The translations under genes and the position numbers were made by a program. From Achromobacter ruhlandii (GTDB taxonomy: Bacteria > Pseudomonadota > Gammaproteobacteria > Burkholderiales > Burkholderiaceae_B), in the NCBI RefSeq assembly GCF_902859695.1, contig NZ_CADIJL010000015.1, positions 62,001 to 126,000 of the forward strand: a DNA stretch of 64,000 nt, in the 5' to 3' direction. Under the pieces are notes generated by a model. That model was not told where the DNA came from. It saw nothing but the letters and a program-made list of their open reading frames with translations, and did no database searches. Below, piece by piece: positions 42,675-51,384 of this stretch (its first letter is position 1; each line of letters starts with the position of its first letter).

Positions 42675-43994
42675 ATGGCTGAAAACACCTTGCGCGCGCC
42701 GGCGTCCGCCCACCGCGGCGCGTCGCCGGACAAGATGAAGAAGCTGGCCATGGCCAGCTCCGTCGGCACCACGCTGGAGTGGTACGACTTCACGATCTAC
42801 AACCTGATGGCGGCGCTGGTGTTCAACGCCATCTTCTTCCCGTCGTTCGACCCGCTGACGGGCACCATCCTGGCGTTCTCGACCTATGCCGTGGGCTACG
42901 TCTCGCGGCCGCTGGGCGGCTTCGTCTTCGGCCACCTGGGCGACCGCCTGGGGCGCAAGTTCGTGCTGGTTGCCACGCTGGTGATCATGGGCGTGTCGAC
43001 CGGCCTGATGGGCATGCTGCCCACCTATGCCAGCTGGGGCGTGTGGGCGCCGGTGGCATTGGTGGCGCTGCGCTTCATCCAGGGCGTGGCGCTGGGCGGC
43101 GAATGGGCCGGCGCGGTGCTGCTGTCGATGGAACACGGCAAGCCCGACCAGCGCGGCCGCAATGCGTCCTTCACGCAGGTCGGGCCGTCGTGCGGCACGC
43201 TGATCGGCACCGGCTTCATCGCGCTGATCTCGCTGTGGCTCACGCCCGAGGAATTCCAGGCCTGGGGCTGGCGCGTGCCGTTCATGTCGAGCGTGGCGCT
43301 GGTGCTGTTCGGCCTGTGGCTGCGCCGCGGCGTCGAGGAAACGCCGGTGTTCCTGGAAATGGAACAGAAGCGCGAAACCGCCAGCACCCCGATCAAGGAA
43401 GTGCTGGTGCAGCACTGGCGCCAGCTGCTGGTGGCCGGCGGCTCGCGCATCGGTTCGGACGTGCTGTATGCGCTGGTGGTGGTGTTCACGCTGACCTACG
43501 TGACCACCGTGCTGCACCTGTCGCGGCCGCTGGCGCTGGGCGCCACCATGCTGGGCGCGGCGCTCAACGCCATCGCCGTGCCGCTGTGCGGGCATCTGTC
43601 GGACAAGATCGGGCGCCGTCCGGTGTACGTGGCCGGCGCGGTGCTGGGCATGATCTGGGCCTTCGTGTTCTTCACGCTGATGGACACCGCGCATCCCATC
43701 GCGATCTGCGCCGCCGTGGTGGTGGGCCTGCTGATCCACGCGATGATGTACGGCCCGCAGGCCGCCTTCATCACCGAGCAGTTCCCGGGGCGGGTGCGCT
43801 ACGCCGGGTCGTCGCTGGCCTACACGCTGGCCGGCATCGTCGGCGGGGGCTTCGCGCCGCTGATCATCGCCAGCCTGTTCAAGTCGTGGAGTTCGACCGT
43901 GGCGGTGTCGCTGTACGTGGCCGCCGCGCTGGTCGTGACCGCCATCTCGGTGCTGGCCGCCAGGGAGACCGCCAAGGCGCCGCTGCAACGCTGA
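42675..43994 (+). CDS. MFS transporter, metabolite:proton symporter (MHS) family
   Basis: This is a 439-residue transporter with 12 helices. The MHS signature is present: ASSVGTTLEWYDFTIYN (about 28-44), then VSRPLGGFVFGHLGDRLGRK (about 76-95) and FIQGVALGGEWAGAVL in helix 4. The family (ProP, KgtP, ShiA) takes up osmolytes or organic acids with protons. The substrate is unknown, possibly a carboxylate. It is downstream of the DUF4286-like gene and ends with terminator 44030-44053. Confidence 0.92.
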   Translation: MAENTLRAPASAHRGASPDKMKKLAMASSVGTTLEWYDFTIYNLMAALVFNAIFFPSFDPLTGTILAFSTYAVGYVSRPLGGFVFGHLGDRLGRKFVLVATLVIMGVSTGLMGMLPTYASWGVWAPVALVALRFIQGVALGGEWAGAVLLSMEHGKPDQRGRNASFTQVGPSCGTLIGTGFIALISLWLTPEEFQAWGWRVPFMSSVALVLFGLWLRRGVEETPVFLEMEQKRETASTPIKEVLVQHWRQLLVAGGSRIGSDVLYALVVVFTLTYVTTVLHLSRPLALGATMLGAALNAIAVPLCGHLSDKIGRRPVYVAGAVLGMIWAFVFFTLMDTAHPIAICAAVVVGLLIHAMMYGPQAAFITEQFPGRVRYAGSSLAYTLAGIVGGGFAPLIIASLFKSWSSTVAVSLYVAAALVVTAISVLAARETAKAPLQR

Positions 43995-44029
43995 ACGCGG
44001 GGCCGGCCAGGCCGGCTTCCCCCGCCTGC

Positions 44030-44053
44030 GCCCGGGCTTGCCCGGGCTTTTTT
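44030..44053 (+). terminator. Rho-independent terminator after the MHS transporter
   Basis: GCCCGGGC-TT-GCCCGGGC is followed by TTTTTT. Confidence 0.88.
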
Positions 44054-44152
44054 GCGTCCGTTCCGCGCGCGGCTGTCTGATGGCCGCTGCGGCCGCGAGG
44101 CCGGGAAGCGGCGGGGCGGGGCGCGTTTTCATGCCTTTTTATTCGGAAAAAC

Positions 44153-44180
44153 GTCAGGTAGCTGACTTTATTCTGAATAA
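44153..44180. promoter_or_regulatory. AT-rich control region with two palindromes upstream of the imelysin operon
   Basis: GTCAG-N4-CTGAC (44153-44166) is followed by the perfect TTATTC-N-GAATAA (44168-44180). The surrounding 100 bases are the most AT-rich of this part of the window. Fur control is expected for such operons, but neither palindrome fits the 7-1-7 Fur box well. Confidence 0.45.
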
Positions 44181-44272
44181 CAAACGAAAATTGTTTACAC
44201 TCGCATCCACAAAATTCAAGTGTGGACGGAGCCGCCGCGGGGCGGATTTCGTCCAAGTTACGGGAGAAAGTG

Positions 44273-45571
44273 ATGCGCAAGTTGTTGTTGGGGGCGGCGC
44301 TGGCCGTCGCGGCATTCGGGGGGGCGGTTCACGCCGCCACGCAGCCCAAGGCCGTGGTGACGAATTATTCGGACCTGGCGCTGGCCGGCTATGAAGACGC
44401 GCTGACCTCCGCCAAGACGCTGCGCGAAGCCATCAACGCCCTGGTCGCCAGGCCCAGCGCGGACACGCTCAAGGCCGCCCGCCAGGCCTGGCTGGACGCG
44501 CGCGTGCCGTACCAGCAGACCGAGGCGTTCCGCTTCGGCAACCCGATCGTCGATGACTGGGAAGGGCGCGTGAATGCCTGGCCGCTGGATGAAGGCCTGA
44601 TCGACTACGTGGACGCCTCCTATGGCACCGAGAACGACGAGAACGCCTACTACGCGGTCAACGTCATCGCCAATTCCAGGATCTCGGTGGGCGGCAAGAC
44701 CGTCGATGTCAGCGAGATCACGCCCAAGCTGCTGTCCGAGGTGCTGCACGAGGCCGATGGCAACGAGGCCAACGTGGCCACCGGCTACCACGCCATCGAA
44801 TTCCTGCTGTGGGGCCAGGACCTGAACGGCACCGGCCCGGCGCCGGCCGACCGCAAGGGCACGCCGCAGGAACGCCACGCGGGCAACCGTCCGCACACCG
44901 ACTACGACGTCAAGCAGTGCACCGGCGGCAACTGCGAACGCCGCATCGCCTACCTGAAGGCCGTGACCGACCTGCTGGTGACCGACCTGGAAGAGATGGT
45001 CGGCAACTGGAAGAAGGACGGCGCCGCGCGCAAGGCCGTGGAAGAAGATCCCAAGGCCGGCCTGGTGGCGATGCTGACCGGCGTGGGCAGCCTGTCGTAC
45101 GGCGAACTGGCCGGCGAGCGCATGAAGCTCGGCCTGATGCTGCACGATCCCGAGGAAGAGCATGACTGCTTCTCGGACAACACCCACAACTCGCACTTCT
45201 ACAACCAGATCGGCATCCGCAACGTCTACCTGGGCACGTACACCCGCGTCGACGGCAAGCAGGTGGCGGGCGCCAGCCTGTCGGAGCTGGTCAAGGCGCG
45301 CGATCCCAAGCTGGACGCCGAAGTGCGCGCCAAGCTGGACGCCACCGTGGCCGCGATGCAGGCCATGAAGACCCGCGCCGAGACGGTCGAGACCTATGAC
45401 CAGATGATCGCCGACGGCAACAAGGAGGGCAACGCCGTGGTGCAGGCCGCCATCGACCGCCTGGTCGACCAGACCCGCAGCCTGGAGCGCGTGATCGCGC
45501 TGCTGGACCTGGGCAAGGTCGCCATCGAAGGTTCCGACAGCCTGGACAAACCCGACGCCGTATTCAAGTGA
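44273..45571 (+). CDS. Imelysin-family periplasmic protein
   Basis: This is a 432-residue protein. Residues 1-22 are a Sec signal peptide ending VHAA. The GYHAIEFLLWG motif (about 168-180) is the imelysin GxHxxE site, which in relatives binds metal near the surface. Imelysins (IrpA/ICMP-like) are iron-regulated envelope proteins probably involved in iron uptake. The GGGAG ribosome site fixes the start at 44273. The stop overlaps the next start (GTGA, 45568-45571). It is the first gene of a four-gene unit of imelysin, di-haem protein, imelysin and DUF1513. Confidence 0.9.
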   Translation: MRKLLLGAALAVAAFGGAVHAATQPKAVVTNYSDLALAGYEDALTSAKTLREAINALVARPSADTLKAARQAWLDARVPYQQTEAFRFGNPIVDDWEGRVNAWPLDEGLIDYVDASYGTENDENAYYAVNVIANSRISVGGKTVDVSEITPKLLSEVLHEADGNEANVATGYHAIEFLLWGQDLNGTGPAPADRKGTPQERHAGNRPHTDYDVKQCTGGNCERRIAYLKAVTDLLVTDLEEMVGNWKKDGAARKAVEEDPKAGLVAMLTGVGSLSYGELAGERMKLGLMLHDPEEEHDCFSDNTHNSHFYNQIGIRNVYLGTYTRVDGKQVAGASLSELVKARDPKLDAEVRAKLDATVAAMQAMKTRAETVETYDQMIADGNKEGNAVVQAAIDRLVDQTRSLERVIALLDLGKVAIEGSDSLDKPDAVFK

Positions 45572-47085
45572 AGCTCGTATTCGCCGCCGTACTGGCGGCG
45601 TCGGCCCATGCCGGCGTCGCCGCCGCTCCCACCGCGCCCGCCGGGCGCGACGACCTGAGCGCCGAGGACCTCAAGCGGGTTCTCGCCATCACCGCGCCGA
45701 CCCGCGATTTCTCCAAGGCCGAAACCTTCGAGACCATGCAGGCGGGCGCCACCACCACCAACAAGCTCATCAACGCCGACATCTTCTCGCAGCCGTCGGC
45801 CAACATGAGCTTCGAGCGGCGCCAGGAATTCCAGGTCGGCAACGGCCTGTTCCGCAAGGACTGGGTCTCCGCGCCGGCCTCCACGCAGGCCTCCGACGGC
45901 CTCGGCCCGCTGTTCAACGCGCGGTCCTGCCAGGCCTGTCATACCAAGGACGGGCGCGGCTCGGTGCCGGGTTTCGATCCGCTGGAGCGTCCCGACGCCG
46001 TGGCATTGCTGCTGCGCCTGGCGGTGCCCGAAGGCCCGGACCGCGGCCATCCGCGCCTGGCGCCGGGCGAGATCGCGCTGCTGCCCGAGCCCGTCTATGG
46101 CGTGCAGTTGCAGAACTTCGCGGTGGCCGGCCTGCCGGCCGAAGGCCGCATGGAAATCGAGTACACCCCGGTCACCGTCAAGCTCAATGGCGGCGAGACC
46201 GCCACGCTGATGAAGCCGGTCTACCGCATCGACAACCTGGGCTACGGCCCGATGCGCAAGGACACGCAGATCTCGCCGCGGCTGGCGCCGCCGATGATCG
46301 GCCTGGGCCTGCTGGAATCGATCCACGAGGCCGACATCCTGGCCAACATCGGCGCCGACAAGCGCGATGGCATCGTCGGCAAGGCCAACTGGGTCACCGA
46401 CGCGCGCACCGGCCAGCGCGCGCTGGGCCGCTTCAATCTGAAGGCCGGCCAGCCCACGGTGGAGCAGCAGAGCGCCGCCGCGTTTTCCAACGACATGGGG
46501 CTGTCGACGCCGCTGTTCCCCAACCACTACGGCGACTGTACGGCGGCGCAGCCCCAGTGCCTGAAGATGCCGCACGGCGCGCAGCCGCGCTTCGGGCCGG
46601 AGGAAGTGCCAGCCAAGCTGATGGACTTCGTCACCACCTACTCGACCAACCTGGCGGTGCCGCAGCGGCGCGATGCCGACGACGCCCGCGTGCTGGCCGG
46701 CAAGAAACTGTTCTACGAGGCCAATTGCGTCGCCTGCCACGTGCCCAAGTACGTCACCAGCCGCAACGCGAAGCAGGCCGAGCATCGCTTCCAGCTGATC
46801 TGGCCGTACACCGACATGCTGGTGCACGACATGGGCGATGACCTGGCCGACGGCGTGTCCGATGGTTCCGCCAACGGCCGCGAATGGCGCACCCCGCCGC
46901 TGTGGGGCATCGGCCTGACCAGGACCGTCAATCCCACCGCCACCTGGCTGCACGACGGCCGCGCCCGCACGCTGCTGGAGGCGGTGCTGTGGCATGGCGG
47001 CGCGGGCCAGCCCGCGCGCGACCGCGTGGTGGCGATGACGCCCGAAGAACGCGCCGACCTGATCCGTTTCCTGGAGTCGCTGTGA
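45568..47085 (+). CDS. Di-haem cytochrome, DUF1111 thiol-oxidoreductase-like
   Basis: This is a 505-residue exported protein starting at GTG. A short signal (LVFAAVLAASAHA) is followed by two c-type haem sites, CQACH near residue 121 and CVACH near 387, each in a cytochrome-c-like domain. The family resembles di-haem peroxidases but is linked to imelysins in metal operons. A role in changing iron redox state at the periplasmic face is an inference. It is coupled by short overlaps to the imelysins on both sides. Confidence 0.9.
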   Translation: MKLVFAAVLAASAHAGVAAAPTAPAGRDDLSAEDLKRVLAITAPTRDFSKAETFETMQAGATTTNKLINADIFSQPSANMSFERRQEFQVGNGLFRKDWVSAPASTQASDGLGPLFNARSCQACHTKDGRGSVPGFDPLERPDAVALLLRLAVPEGPDRGHPRLAPGEIALLPEPVYGVQLQNFAVAGLPAEGRMEIEYTPVTVKLNGGETATLMKPVYRIDNLGYGPMRKDTQISPRLAPPMIGLGLLESIHEADILANIGADKRDGIVGKANWVTDARTGQRALGRFNLKAGQPTVEQQSAAAFSNDMGLSTPLFPNHYGDCTAAQPQCLKMPHGAQPRFGPEEVPAKLMDFVTTYSTNLAVPQRRDADDARVLAGKKLFYEANCVACHVPKYVTSRNAKQAEHRFQLIWPYTDMLVHDMGDDLADGVSDGSANGREWRTPPLWGIGLTRTVNPTATWLHDGRARTLLEAVLWHGGAGQPARDRVVAMTPEERADLIRFLESL

Positions 47086-48173
47086 TGGCTATCCTCGTTG
47101 CACGCTGGCGCGCGCCGGCCCTGGCCGCCGCGCTGGCGCTGGCCTGGCCGCTGGCCGCCGGCGCCGAATTGCCCGCCGACCTGGGCGAGCGCCTGGCGCA
47201 CGGCTACGCGCGGCCGGCCGCCGCCGGCATGGTCGCCGCCGCGACCGATCTGGACGACGCGCTCGGCCAGTGGTGCGGCAAGCCGGATGCGGCGGGCGCC
47301 AAGCGGGTCGAAGCGGCTTTTGCCGACCTGGCGCTGGCGTGGGCGCGGCTCGAACCACTGCGCTTCGGGCCGTTGGTGCAGGCCAACCGCTACGAGCGCC
47401 TGGCGTTCTGGCCCGACACGCGCGGCGTGATGCCGCGCCAGGTGCAGGCCGTGATCGCGGCGCAGGATGCCGACCTGCTCAAGCCGGGCGCGCTGGCCGG
47501 CCGCAGCGTCGCGGTGCAGGGGCTGCCGGCATTGGAATTCGTGCTGTATGGAGAGCCGGCGTTGCTGGCGCAGCAAGGCGCGCCCACCTTTGCCTACGCT
47601 TGCGGCTACGCCCGGGCCGTGTCGGGCAACGTCGCCGCGATCTCGCGCGACGTGGCGCAGGCCTGGGATGCCAAGGCCGACTTCGGCCGCCAGTTCGCGC
47701 GGCCGCGGGCGGGCAACGATCTGTACCGCGATCCGCAGGAGGTGGCGGCCGAAGCCATGAAGGCGCTGTCCACCGGGCTGCAGTTCGCGCGCGACGTGAA
47801 GCTGCTGCCGGTGCTGGGCGATTCGGCCGACGGCGCCCGGCCCCGGCGCGCCGCGTTCTGGCGCAGCGGGCTGTCGACGCGCACGCTGGCCGCCGGCCTG
47901 GAGGGCCTGGCGGCGTTCTATCAGGCGGGCGGCTATGCCTTGCCCAAGGGCGAGGACTGGATGGCGGGCGCGGTGCTGGCCGAAGTGGGCAACGCGGCGC
48001 GCGCGCTGCGCGAGGCGCCGGCGCCGCTGGAGCGGGCGCTGGGCGATGCCGAAGGGCGCCGCCTGCTGGGCCTGGCGGCGTTGACGCTGAAGAACGCCAA
48101 GGCCATCGTTGACCAGGACCTGGCGCCGGCGCTGGGCGTGACTATCGGCTTCAATGCGCTCGATGGCGACTGA
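47085..48173 (+). CDS. Second imelysin-like periplasmic protein
   Basis: This is a 362-residue protein with a signal peptide (ALAAALALAWPLAAGA, cleavage near 25). The GLPALEFVLYG segment (about 145-155) takes the place of GxHxxE; the histidine is replaced by Pro-Ala, so metal binding at this site is doubtful. It is paralogous to the first imelysin only at a distant level. It starts at the ATG of a one-base TGATG overlap with the cytochrome stop. Confidence 0.85.
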   Translation: MAILVARWRAPALAAALALAWPLAAGAELPADLGERLAHGYARPAAAGMVAAATDLDDALGQWCGKPDAAGAKRVEAAFADLALAWARLEPLRFGPLVQANRYERLAFWPDTRGVMPRQVQAVIAAQDADLLKPGALAGRSVAVQGLPALEFVLYGEPALLAQQGAPTFAYACGYARAVSGNVAAISRDVAQAWDAKADFGRQFARPRAGNDLYRDPQEVAAEAMKALSTGLQFARDVKLLPVLGDSADGARPRRAAFWRSGLSTRTLAAGLEGLAAFYQAGGYALPKGEDWMAGAVLAEVGNAARALREAPAPLERALGDAEGRRLLGLAALTLKNAKAIVDQDLAPALGVTIGFNALDGD

Positions 48174-49359
48174 GCGCGACCGCATGCTGAGCGGCATTGC
48201 GGGCGATGCGCCGGCCGGCAATGGGCCGGCGCGCCCCGCGCGGCGCGATTTCCTGGCCTGGGGCGCGGGCGGCGCGCTGGGCGCGGCTCTCGGCTGGCCG
48301 CGGCCAGCGCTGGCCGCTCCCGGCGACGATGCCCAGGCGCGCTATCTGGCGGCGCGGCAGCGCGGCGGCCGCGACGAGACGGTGGTGCTCGATGGCGCCG
48401 GACAGGACCGCCACGTGGTGCCGATGCCCGCGCGCGGCCACAGTTTCGCGATCGACGCCCCCGCCGGACGCGCCGTGGTGTTCGGCCGCCAGCCGGGCTT
48501 CTTCGCGCTGGCGTTCGACCTGCGCGGCGACCGCCCGCCGCTCGAACTGCCCTTGCCGGAAGACCGCCATTTCTTCGGCCACGGCGCCTATTTCGACGGC
48601 GGCCGGCTGTTGGCCGCGACCGAGAACGATTTCGACGGCGGCCGTGGCGTGCTCGGCATCTACGATGCCACGCCGGGCGGCGGCTACCGCCGCATCGGCG
48701 AATACGACAGCGGCGGCATCGGGCCGCACGAGGTGCTGTTGATGCCCGACGGCAAGACGCTGTGCGTGGCCAATGGCGGCATCCTGACGCATCCGGACTA
48801 CGGCAAGCTCGAACTGAACCTGGACACCATGCGGCCGTCGCTGGCGTACCTGGACGCGGCCAGCGGCGCGCTGCTGGAGCGGGTCGAACTGGCGCCCGAG
48901 CTGCATCGCCTGTCGATCCGCCATCTCGCGCTGGCGGGCGATGGCAGCGTCTGGTTCGGCTGCCAATACATGGGACCGGCCGGCGACCGTCCGGCGCTGG
49001 TGGGGCGCCACCGGCGCGGCACGCAGCCGGTGCTGTTCAGCGGGCCGGCGGACACGTTGCGCGCGATGCGCAACTACATCGGCTCGGTGGCGGCGGACGC
49101 GGCTGGCGCCGTGATCGCCACGTCCAGCCCGGTGGGCGGGCGGGTGTTGTACTGGGATGCGGCCAGCGGCCGCTGCCTGGGCGAGACCCGCCTGGCCGAT
49201 GGCTGCGGCGTGGCGCCGGCGACGGACGCGGGCTTTCTGGTCAGCAGCGGCCTGGGCGCCATGGTGCGCACCGATGCGGCGGGCGGCGAGCGGCCGGTGC
49301 TGGCGCCGTCGCGCGAGCGTTCCTGGGACAACCATTTCCGCAAGGTCGCGGCCGCTTGA
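48163..49359 (+). CDS. DUF1513 protein, Tat-exported beta-propeller
   Basis: This is a protein of about 398 residues. The signal has RRDFLAWGAGGALGAALG with twin arginines, so Tat export is likely, and the mature part is a propeller with GGGYRRIGEYDSGGIGPHEVLL and LCVANGGILTHPDYGKLELNL. DUF1513 regularly ends imelysin operons; no reaction is known. The start is not certain: ATG 48154, 48163 and 48184 are in frame and none has a ribosome site. I use 48163, which overlaps the imelysin stop. Confidence 0.85.
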   Translation: MATERDRMLSGIAGDAPAGNGPARPARRDFLAWGAGGALGAALGWPRPALAAPGDDAQARYLAARQRGGRDETVVLDGAGQDRHVVPMPARGHSFAIDAPAGRAVVFGRQPGFFALAFDLRGDRPPLELPLPEDRHFFGHGAYFDGGRLLAATENDFDGGRGVLGIYDATPGGGYRRIGEYDSGGIGPHEVLLMPDGKTLCVANGGILTHPDYGKLELNLDTMRPSLAYLDAASGALLERVELAPELHRLSIRHLALAGDGSVWFGCQYMGPAGDRPALVGRHRRGTQPVLFSGPADTLRAMRNYIGSVAADAAGAVIATSSPVGGRVLYWDAASGRCLGETRLADGCGVAPATDAGFLVSSGLGAMVRTDAAGGERPVLAPSRERSWDNHFRKVAAA

Positions 49360-49527
49360 GGCGGCCACCGCCGCGCCCGCCCGGGCGAGGCGCCGCATGC
49401 GATGGCCAGCCGCGGCGAGCGTGGCGCCTTACAAAGCTTGACACACCGGCAGGGCGCGACGGCCCTTTCCGCAAGGCGCATCTGATAAAGTTTTCGGCTG
49501 TCTTTTTTGCATGAGGGAGCGACAACG

Positions 49528-50376
49528 ATGGAAGACGCGTTGAAGGAATTCAATGCCTGGGCCCCCAGGCTGGTGGACCTGGGCATCAATCTGCTCGTGG
49601 CCTTGCTGATCCTGGTCATCGGCTGGTGGGTCTCGGCCTTGCTGGGCCGCTGGGTGCGGCGCATCGCCACCCGTTCCAGCAAGATCGATCCGACCATCGT
49701 GCCGATGTTCTACAGCACCGTGGTCTGGACGGTGCGCATCTTCACGCTGATCGCGGTGCTGGCACGCTTCGGGGTGCAGACCGCCAGCCTGATCGCCGTG
49801 CTCGGCGCCGCCGGCCTGGCCGTCGGCCTGGCGCTGCAGGGCACGCTGCAGAACATCGCGGCCGGCATTATGCTGCTGATCCTGCGTCCGGTACGCGCCG
49901 GCGAATACGTCGGCCTGAGCACGGGCGCGGAAGGCACGGTCGAGGAGGTCGGCCTGTTCCTGACGCGACTGATCCAGGTCGACGGCATCCACCTGACGCT
50001 GCCCAACAGCACGGTCTGGAACGCCACCATCACCAACTACAGCCGCAACAAGACGCGCCGCCTGGATATTCCCGTGCCGGTGCGCTATGGCGACGACCTG
50101 AACGCGGTGCTGGCCAAGCTGCAGGACATCGTCGCGGCCAATCCCAACGCGCTGAAGGAGCCGCAGCCGCTGGTGAAGGTGGTCGACTACAAGGAAAGCG
50201 GCGTGGTCGTGAACGTGCGCGTATGGGCCGAGGCGGCCAAGTACTGGGACCTGCGCTGGGGCCTGTACCAGGACATCCGCCTGTCGCTGGAGGCCGCGGG
50301 CTTCCAGGCGCCGATCCCGCTGCGCGAGATCCAGAATCCCAAGGCCAGCGAGCCCAAGGCTGGCGCCGCGGCCTGA
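49528..50376 (+). CDS. Small-conductance mechanosensitive channel (MscS family)
   Basis: This is a 282-residue channel with three membrane helices (about 17-38, 63-83 and 90-112). The pore helix reads LGAAGLAVGLALQGTLQNIAAGIMLL, the Gly/Ala packed TM3 of MscS. The beta domain with LPNSTVWNATITNYSRNKTRR and the C-terminal domain follow. It opens on hypo-osmotic shock. GAGGGAG precedes the ATG at 49528. It is followed by a terminator shared with the convergent IclR gene. Confidence 0.94.
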   Translation: MEDALKEFNAWAPRLVDLGINLLVALLILVIGWWVSALLGRWVRRIATRSSKIDPTIVPMFYSTVVWTVRIFTLIAVLARFGVQTASLIAVLGAAGLAVGLALQGTLQNIAAGIMLLILRPVRAGEYVGLSTGAEGTVEEVGLFLTRLIQVDGIHLTLPNSTVWNATITNYSRNKTRRLDIPVPVRYGDDLNAVLAKLQDIVAANPNALKEPQPLVKVVDYKESGVVVNVRVWAEAAKYWDLRWGLYQDIRLSLEAAGFQAPIPLREIQNPKASEPKAGAAA

Positions 50377-50394
50377 GCGTACTGCCGGCAATGA

Positions 50395-50430
50395 AAAAGG
50401 GCGTCCCGGCCAATGGCGGGACGCCCTTTT
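50395..50430. terminator. Bidirectional terminator between MscS and IclR genes
   Basis: AAAAGGGCGTCCCG pairs with CGGGACGCCCTTTT, giving T-tails on both strands between two convergent genes. Confidence 0.88.
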
Positions 50431-50461
50431 CGCATGGCGCGGCGAGGGCCGCGTGGCGGGC

Positions 50462-51223
50462 TCAGGCCTGCACCACGAGCCGCGCCAGTTCGGCCTTGAT
50501 CCAGCCGGCGATCTCGCGCTGGCGCTGGGCGGGCATGCGGTCGATGATGGCCGTCACGCTGACCGCGAGCAGCGGCGCGCCATGGTTGTCGAGCAGGGCG
50601 CAGCCCACGCCCAGCGCGCCGCGCACGGCGTGGTTGCCCACCACCGAATAGCCGCGCGCGCGGGTGTTCTCGATCAGGCGGAACATTTCCTGCGGCGTCA
50701 TGCCGCCGTATTCGTCGAGCCGGCTGGAGTTGCGTTCGACGATGCCGCGCGCCACGTCGTCGGGCAGCGCCGCCAGCAATGCCATGCCGCCCGAACCCAC
50801 GCCCAGCGGCTGGCGCTTGCCGGCGTAGGTGGCCAGGATCTGCACCGGGTAGCTGCCGATCTCGCGATGCAGGCTGATGGAATCGTCCTCGTCGCGCACC
50901 ACCAGGAACACAGCGTCGCCGGTGCGGTCGGCCAGGCGCCGCAGCACCGGCAGCAGTTGGCGCACGCGCGGATCGCGCGACCGGGTGTCGGGGTCCACCG
51001 CCAGCTGGGCGCGGTATTTCTTGGTGCCCGTCACCGGCAGCACCAGGCCCGCGTCGAGCAGGGCCGCCAGCAGGCGATAGATGGTGGGACGCTGGATGCC
51101 CGTCAGGCGGGCGATATCGGTCACGCTGAGCCCGTCGGGCCCCTGGTCTCGCAGGGCGGCCAGAACGGCCAATCCGCGCCGCAATGTGCGGGGGCCTGCG
51201 GCCGCGGCATCGCTGTCTTGCAT
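50462..51223 (-). CDS. IclR-family transcription regulator
   Basis: This is a 253-residue regulator. The winged helix is at about 15-75 (LSVTDIARLTGIQRPTIYRLLAALLDAG), followed by the GAF-like effector domain with QPLGVGSGGMALLAAL (about 137-152) and later ALGVGCALLDNHGAPLLAVSV. IclR proteins often control catabolic operons. It is divergent from a Bug-type binding protein gene, with two palindromes in the 161-base gap, and probably controls it and itself. Confidence 0.92.
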   Translation of the reverse strand: MQDSDAAAAGPRTLRRGLAVLAALRDQGPDGLSVTDIARLTGIQRPTIYRLLAALLDAGLVLPVTGTKKYRAQLAVDPDTRSRDPRVRQLLPVLRRLADRTGDAVFLVVRDEDDSISLHREIGSYPVQILATYAGKRQPLGVGSGGMALLAALPDDVARGIVERNSSRLDEYGGMTPQEMFRLIENTRARGYSVVGNHAVRGALGVGCALLDNHGAPLLAVSVTAIIDRMPAQRQREIAGWIKAELARLVVQA

Positions 51224-51275
51224 GCAACTCTCTGAAATCTTGGGGGTTATTGCGGAATGGTCAAGGGAAAACCAT

Positions 51276-51364
51276 AGTCCGTAGCGTGGACTCTACCTTG
51301 ATGCTCCGCTCGTGTATAGCTCAGAATGCAGCATCCAATAATTCAAATCGTCCATGTAATGGAC
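51276..51364. promoter_or_regulatory. Two palindromes in the IclR/Bug divergent region
   Basis: AGTCC-N7-GGACT (51276-51292) and GTCCA-N5-TGGAC (51350-51364) are perfect five-bp inverted repeats sharing the GTCC/GGAC core. The second is 20 bases before the Bug gene start. Confidence 0.55.
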
Positions 51365-51384
51365 AGTATCAGCACGGAGACTAT

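Noticed and set aside
44153-44180. Fur box before the imelysin operon
   Set aside because: The palindromes do not match the 7-1-7 or GATAAT hexamer patterns well enough to name Fur, although iron control is expected from the family.
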